From positions 9,134,261-9,198,260 of the forward strand of contig NC_133114.1 of the NCBI RefSeq assembly GCF_022965805.1: 64,000 nucleotides of DNA, written 5' to 3'. Shown here piece by piece: positions 59,037 to 64,000 of this stretch (position 1 is the stretch's first letter; every line of letters begins with the position of its first letter). The notes below the pieces were generated by a model, which saw only the letters and a list, made by a program, of their open reading frames with translations, was not told the origin of the DNA and made no database searches. The stretch comes from Primulina eburnea. Its lineage: Eukaryota > Streptophyta > Magnoliopsida > Lamiales > Gesneriaceae. A program made the translations under genes and the position numbers.

Positions 59037-59862
59037 TGTGGCACTTCAAGACTATGCAACAATCCACCAGGTCTCATTCTTTCGGCTTTAACTTGTTGAC
59101 ATGTTAAACATTTAGCCACAAAATGAGAAATATCTTTCTTCATACTTTCCAACCAGTAATGAGCTCTCAATGCATGATACATCTTTCGAATTCCTGGATG
59201 AATACTGTGTCGACTAGAATGTGCTTCTCGAAGTATAGCTTCTTTCAAATCTATCAAATTAGGAACCACAAGTCTACCATTAAAGTGCAGACTACCATCT
59301 GAGGCAGCACTAAACTTTTCTGTCTGACCTGTTCGAGACCATTCTTTTAATCTATGGATATGCGGTTCGGTCTTCTGTGTTGCTTTGATGTTGGATAAAA
59401 TCTGTGGCTCGACTTGAATAGATGACACTATAAAGTAGTCTCCACTGATATGATAAGTCCATCCTAAAGTTCCCAAGTGCTCGTGAACTTTAGAGATAGT
59501 CAAAGATGTCAGCATAGCATTCTGAACTTTCCTGTTGAGAGCATCTGCAACAAGATTCATTCGACCTGGTTGATAATGAATCTCACAATCAAAGTCTTTA
59601 AGCAAATCCATTCATTGACGATGTCTCATGTTCAAGTCAGGCTGTGAGAAAAGATATTTAAGACTCTTGTGATCCAAATAAATCACAAATTGCTCACCGT
59701 ACAGATAATGACGCCATAACTTCAATGCAAACAAAATGGCAGCCAACTCTAAGTCACAGACTGGATATCGGGTTTCATGCGGCTTCAAATGACGAGAAGC
59801 ATATGCAATCACTCGCCCATTTTGCATTAGAACACAACTAAGTCTATTTAGAGATTCATCTA
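59003..59862 (-). pseudogene. Gypsy B RNase H and integrase zinc domain
   Basis: [40 protein letters not shown] and [20 protein letters not shown] form RNase H (59612-59827 and upstream). A TGA where W is usual precedes MDLLKDFDCEIHYQPGRMNL, then VADALNRK and the integrase HH-CC motif with HPGIRKMYHALRAHYW and CLTCQQVKAE (59003-59611). The RNase H breaks off at about 59862, just before a catalytic D region, where gypsy E is inserted. Confidence 0.85.
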
Positions 59863-61801
59863 TGTAAGGCTCAAAGATTTAGTTATCATAATCAGATGGA
59901 TTCGTTGATAATTAAGATGATTGTAGATGTATTTAATTGGACTAGAAAAGAAAGGGGAATGTATAATAAAGATGTGAAAGATAGTCAAAAGAATAAGTAA
60001 GGCCGAAGCTATGGCGCATATGCGCGAAGGAATGCGCGCATATGCATGAGAATTCCAGTAGCATTGGCGCATATGCGCAGAAAGAGTGGCGCATATGCGC
60101 GACATGTACAGCAGCCTTGGCGCATATGCGCGAGAGTAGTGGCGCATATGCACGGAGCGTCCAAAACCATTGGCGCATATGCGCGAGTTTAGTGGCGCAT
60201 ATGCGCGAGTGTTAAATCTGCCGAGACAGTAGGTCTCGCGCACATGCGCGAGTAATGCCGCGCATATGCGCGAGACGTGTATTTCAAAGGATTGGCCATG
60301 TGTCTTAAACCATGCAATGTATATATATATTGACACGAATTTTTCCTTCATTCCATCAGAATAAATTGAAAGGTGCAGAGGAAAGCTTCCATTTTCTTCA
60401 TACGGTTGAATTGTACTTTTGTAAGATTTACTCATCCAAATTCAAATCCGACTTCGGTTTTGAACTCCCCTCCGTATTAGCTACGAGGTGATGTATTTTT
60501 CTTTCAGTTTCAACATGATTTGAGATATGGTGATTGGGGAAATTGTGAATTACACTAGATTATGTATTCTTGTGATGATTATGAATATATATTCGTAACC
60601 GGATCGAAGAACGGATGTCATATGCAATTGTTACGATTTTATAGCATGTTTAGAACTAAATATGCAGATTTTGGGTACTATGACATGTTTAGGATGATGA
60701 TTATGAGTTGATGAGTTTAGATTGATAATGTGTTGATATCTGTTGAGAATTTGATTGACCGGTATAGCGAATTACGTCGTTATGCCGTCGAAATGAATTG
60801 AGATCACGTAGTGACTTGGATATATGTTGATTTAGATTAGAAATTGATAGAGTGCGTATCCACATTTCCATTTCAGATTTGTATTGGCGACCGTGTCAGC
60901 GATTCTACGACGAAAGGTATAGTACATGTTTTGTTTGGGGAATCACGACTCAAATGAGATCACATTTGAGTTTCCCAACCAAAATCACATACTTGTTTTA
61001 TTGTTTATACCTTGATATGATTATGATTGTTATAGAACTTGTATGCAGCTCGTGCTATGCTTTGTTTACAGATCATGTAGCATTGCATTATGCTTGTTTA
61101 CAGATTTTGTATTCATGCATTAAGATAGGGCAGTCTGGAGATCAGGCAGACTACTAGATGTTCGGCGATATCTCAGCTTAGGGGAAGATCACCGCCCCTT
61201 TGTAGATGTGGATACAGATCAGGCCGAAGTCTAGGAATAAGACGTACAGCACCTCGATTGGTAGGGTAGGTGACAGCCAGTGACGTCTTATTCACAACGG
61301 GATCCCTAGAGTTGTAGTCGAGTCGCATCTAGACATGATTAGGCTCGCGTTGCATGATTATATATGAATGACATTCATATTAGCATGTTTCCTGTTTTAG
61401 ATTGTTTATATGCATGTTACATGTTTATACTGGGATTTGTTCTCACCGGTTTTCCGGCTGTTGTTATGTCTGTATGTGTGCATAACAACAGGTGGGGCAG
61501 GATCTGGGTCACGACAGAGATGAGCGATGGACATAGCGTGGTGATCACGGGCCTAGCAGATGGACTAGTAGAGTTACTTTTATCTTGTACTGTATTTCAC
61601 TACAAGTTACAGAGGATGGATTAAAACAAGAAATGTTGTATCCTATGTTTGTATATTACGTTTGCATGTTGTAAAATAAATAAAGAACTGATGTTGTTTA
61701 GTTACATTTGAGTAATGTAAAAAGCGAAAATTTGACCCACTTTTATATTATTGATCCATTTAATCCCAAGAAAAAGAATTAGAGACCGGGTCCCCACAAC
61801 A
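59863..61801 (+). repeat. 5' LTR of gypsy E (about 1.94 kb)
   Basis: It starts TGTAAGGCTC at the break in gypsy B's RNase H and ends CCCCACA(ACA) just before an iMet primer site. A TATA box TATATATATA lies near 60320 after a palindrome array, and AATAAATAAAG near 61673 may be the polyadenylation signal. The 3' LTR is outside the window. Confidence 0.7.
60012..60275. repeat. Ten-copy array of the palindrome GCGCATATGCGC in the LTR of gypsy E
   Basis: GCGCATATGCGC, its own reverse complement, occurs at about 60014 and again eight or nine times to 60271, exact or with one or two changes. Copies come in pairs about 23-27 bases apart, with spacers like GAGAGTAGTG and GAGTTTAGTG. It lies in the U3 part of the LTR, ending about 45 bases before the TATA run. 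The opposite-strand ORFs over it repeat RICA/HMRH motifs and are artefacts of the repeat. Confidence 0.92.
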
Positions 61802-61803
61802 GG

Positions 61804-61815
61804 TGGTATCAGAGC
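61804..61815 (+). other. Primer binding site (iMet tRNA) of gypsy E
   Basis: TGGTATCAGAGC, a perfect match, two bases after the likely LTR end at 61801 (or five after 61798). It shows that E is on the + strand. Confidence 0.92.
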
Positions 61816-62051
61816 AGAGAGTTCCTTTAGACTGAGATAGGATAGAATGAGCGGGGTAGATCGAGTCTTCCTCCTTGCTTATGCTGTGCTAGCATGTTTA
61901 TTGCTTTCGTTATTACATGTTGTTTATTATCTGATTGATTACAGCGTGTAATAAACTGAATCAGAACCGATTCTGGATCAGAGGTAAATGATCAGAGGAG
62001 GGCTGAAACAGTTGTATAGATTGTATACTAAATTGTTTGAATATCAGATAC

Positions 62052-64000
62052 ATGCCTCCTCGAAGAGCAACAGTGCCTCTACGACCCTTAGCGCCAGAAC
62101 AGGGGAGCACATCCGGAGATCCTATGGATGTTACGGCGACCCCTATGGAGACGTTGCTGAAGCGATTCCAATCCTTTCGACCTCCCACTTTAAAAGGTAC
62201 CGAGAATGCCATCGAATGCGAAAGCTGGCTTGAGGATATTGAAATGCTATTCGACTCTTTGGAGTACAGTGACGAGAAGAGAATAAAGCTAATTGGCCAT
62301 CAATTGCAAGATATAGCCAAGAATTGGTGGTTGAACATTAGGAGAGCTTTAGAGCAGCGGGGTACCGAGATTACGTGGAAGGTATTCAAGACGGAATTCT
62401 ATCAGCGTTTCTTTCCCATCTCTTATCGCAAGGATAAAGGTGCAGAATTTGCCAATCTGAGGCAAGGGCAATTGAACATTGAGGAGTACGTTGCCAAATT
62501 CTCTTCTTTGCTTCGTTTTGCACCTCATGTTTCAGGAAATGATGAGGCCATGGCAGATCAGTTTATAAATGGCCTGAATCCAGATATCTTTACGTTGGTC
62601 AATACTGGGAGACCCGATAATTTCTCGGATGCATTGAATCGTGCCAAAGGAGCTGAAGCAGGATTGTTGAGACAACGGAGTGCTCCGTATGTTGCACCGA
62701 GTCCGAGACCGCCACTACCTCCATCCCAAGTTCCTCCTCCTCGATTCGAAAGCGGTGGTAGTAGTAGTGGACGCAAAGAACAGCTGAAGGCGAAAGGAAA
62801 ACAGTTTAAGCGACCTGGGAGCAGTTCGTCGAGCTCCAGCGGATCAAGACAGACTGGGTTTGATCAAAGTTCAAGGACTTCAGGTGTCTACTGTAATTCT
62901 TGTGGAGGTAGGCATGCGACTGAACAGTGCCAGGGAGTTACAGGCCGATGTAACATTTGTAGGCAACCGGGGCATTTTGCCAAAGTCTGTCCCCAGAGAA
63001 GTGTACAGCAATGCCAGAGTGGAAGAGCATCCGGGTCCGTACCTCAGTTTGAGCGGCAGGCATCATCAGTTCACTCTTTTCAGCCTCCACTGGCACAGAC
63101 TCAACCCAGAGGCCGAGGTAGTCAGACGGTGACTCAACCCCCGAGGCAACAGGCTCAAGTGTTTGCATTGACAGAAGAGCAATCACAGGATGCACCAGAT
63201 GATGTTATAGCAGGTAACTGCTCTCTTTATGGTTATCCTGCTTATATCTTGATAGATACAGGTGCATCGCATACATTCATTTCAGAGCGATTTGCATTGT
63301 TGCATTCTTTGCCTGTTGAGTCTTTGCTAGATGTTGTGTCTATTAATTCTCCGTTGGGAAGTGGATTGATATCTGTAACTACGGTTAGACATTGCATTCT
63401 ACAGTTTGAGGGGCATGAAATTGACCTAGAGTGTATAGTGTTGGGTCTGGCTGATTTTGACTGTATAGTCGGTATTGACATGCTAACAAAGTATAGAGCT
63501 ACCGTGGATTGTTTCCACAAGATTGTCAGATTCAGACCCGAGATGACAGACGAGTGGAAATTCTACAGGAAGGGTTCCAAATCTCGGATTCCCTTGATTT
63601 CGGCTCTTACTATGAACAGATTGTTACAGAAAGGAGCAGATGGTTTCTTTATTTATGCTGTAGATATGCAGAAGTCGAGCTCGGCGTTGGCAGATATACC
63701 AGTAGTGCGGGAATTTCCAGATATTTTTCCAGATGAGATCCCAGGATTACCTCCGGTTCGTGAGGTAGACTTCAGTATTGATCTTACACCAGGTACCGTC
63801 CCTATTTCGAGAGCCCCGTATAGGATGGCACCCATCGAACTAAAAGAATTGAAAGCACAATTAGAAGATCTTCTAGCCAAGGGATATATCAGACCTAGTG
63901 TATCTCCTTGGGGCGCTCCGGTGCTGTTTGTGCGGAAGAAAGACGGTTCGATGCGATTGTGTATAGACTACCGGCAGCTGAATAAGGCAACGATCAAGAA
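62052..64000 (+). CDS. Gypsy E gag-pol polyprotein, open to window end
   Basis: From ATG 62052 ([17 protein letters not shown]) 649 codons run to the window edge without a stop. Order: capsid (about residues 45-170, with [34 protein letters not shown] and [14 protein letters not shown]), an S/P/G-rich linker, two zinc knuckles (C281-C284-H288-C293, with a three-residue gap before the His, and C300-C303-H308-C313), the aspartic protease with [12 protein letters not shown] (D402) and CIVGIDML, and the RT start with [20 protein letters not shown] and [20 protein letters not shown]. Gag and Pol are in one frame, as in most chromoviruses. No lesion is visible, unlike all other elements here. The rest of RT, RNase H and integrase is off-window. 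Confidence 0.93.
   Translation, partial: MPPRRATVPLRPLAPEQGSTSGDPMDVTATPMETLLKRFQSFRPPTLKGTENAIECESWLEDIEMLFDSLEYSDEKRIKLIGHQLQDIAKNWWLNIRRALEQRGTEITWKVFKTEFYQRFFPISYRKDKGAEFANLRQGQLNIEEYVAKFSSLLRFAPHVSGNDEAMADQFINGLNPDIFTLVNTGRPDNFSDALNRAKGAEAGLLRQRSAPYVAPSPRPPLPPSQVPPPRFESGGSSSGRKEQLKAKGKQFKRPGSSSSSSSGSRQTGFDQSSRTSGVYCNSCGGRHATEQCQGVTGRCNICRQPGHFAKVCPQRSVQQCQSGRASGSVPQFERQASSVHSFQPPLAQTQPRGRGSQTVTQPPRQQAQVFALTEEQSQDAPDDVIAGNCSLYGYPAYILIDTGASHTFISERFALLHSLPVESLLDVVSINSPLGSGLISVTTVRHCILQFEGHEIDLECIVLGLADFDCIVGIDMLTKYRATVDCFHKIVRFRPEMTDEWKFYRKGSKSRIPLISALTMNRLLQKGADGFFIYAVDMQKSSSALADIPVVREFPDIFPDEIPGLPPVREVDFSIDLTPGTVPISRAPYRMAPIELKELKAQLEDLLAKGYIRPSVSPWGAPVLFVRKKDGSMRLCIDYRQLNKATIK

Larger units (their letters stand above)
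52690..59862 (-). mobile_element. Gypsy B (Ty3/gypsy chromovirus), 5' part cut by gypsy E
   Basis: The 3' LTR spans 52690-52965 plus 56561-57857 (about 1.57 kb), interrupted by solo LTR C. On the minus strand it starts TGTGAGGCCC after the purine tract and ends GGGCCCTAACA, which are inverted matches. The internal part runs from the purine tract (57858-57871) through chromodomain, integrase and RNase H to 59862, where the LTR of gypsy E starts. B lies in the RNase H/integrase junction of gypsy A. Confidence 0.75.

Noticed and set aside
60012..60275. Regularly spaced short repeats that could suggest a CRISPR array
   Set aside because: Units are 12-base palindromes with similar, uneven spacers in a plant LTR; there are no cas genes and the genome is eukaryotic.
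59860..60435. Long minus-strand ORFs of 191 and 78 codons over the palindrome array
   Set aside because: The repeated RICA and HMRH motifs come from translating the GCGCATATGCGC repeats; the region is LTR U3, with the true gene of the element on the + strand.

Overview
This is a window of plant nuclear DNA from a eudicot, most likely an asterid of the order Lamiales. The evidence is a host PHD-finger gene of the plant-only OBERON family with a GT..AG intron, iMet-type retroelement primer sites, a Cassandra element, and copia 3' ORFs that resemble, from memory, proteins predicted in large numbers in Gesneriaceae such as Dorcoceras. No prokaryotic or organellar features are seen. One host gene is recognisable. 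It lies in an island of roughly 30.6-37.5 kb, and almost everything else is nested transposable elements.

Left cluster (1-30.6 kb). The window opens in the end of a Ty1/copia element with its 3' LTR (270-1289), followed by a 350-bp TRIM with tRNA-like internal promoter boxes (1909-2258). An old, decayed + strand copia (about 2732-30590) has been split twice. A younger minus-strand copia (2926-12514, TSD AAGAC) sits inside its 5' LTR, and a minus-strand Tekay-like Ty3/gypsy element with 3-kb LTRs (14070-24694, TSD AACTC) sits inside its gag. The younger copia carries gag, RT and RNase H, lacks protease and the integrase core, and has a long extra 3' ORF. That ORF is broken by a Cassandra solo LTR with 5S rRNA sequence (6439-6837, TSD ATGTT). 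Between RNase H and the 3' ORF, on the opposite strand, lies a 124-codon ORF with its own TATA box (7585-8025), the most unusual feature of the window.

Host island. An OBERON4-like gene lies on the minus strand: two coding exons (32790-35679 and 31157-31728) encode a predicted 1153-residue nuclear protein with a PHD finger and a C-terminal coiled coil. Its 5' leader has a small uORF or a leader intron, and a G-rich run lies just upstream.

Right cluster (37.5-64 kb). An internally deleted copia (37521-40872, TSD ATAAC) is followed by a SINE-like fragment, a MITE-like fragment and a probable solo LTR, and then a second gypsy nest. Gypsy A (minus; LTR 45339-51075, pol relic to 52689) lies in an older + strand LTR relic. 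A's LTR contains solo LTR D (45826-48946, TSD TAAAT). A's pol is broken by gypsy B (minus, 52690-59862), whose LTR contains solo LTR C (plus, 52966-56555, TSD AAAAC) and whose RNase H is broken by gypsy E (plus, from 59863). E's LTR has a ten-copy array of a 12-bp palindrome just upstream of its TATA box. Its gag-pol frame is open from 62052 to the window end.

Most retroelement genes carry one or a few point stops, several of them explicable as C-to-T or G-to-A changes, plus internal deletions. E is the only element whose coding region looks intact in what is visible. All boundaries were read by eye; those supported by matching target-site duplications are the firmest.
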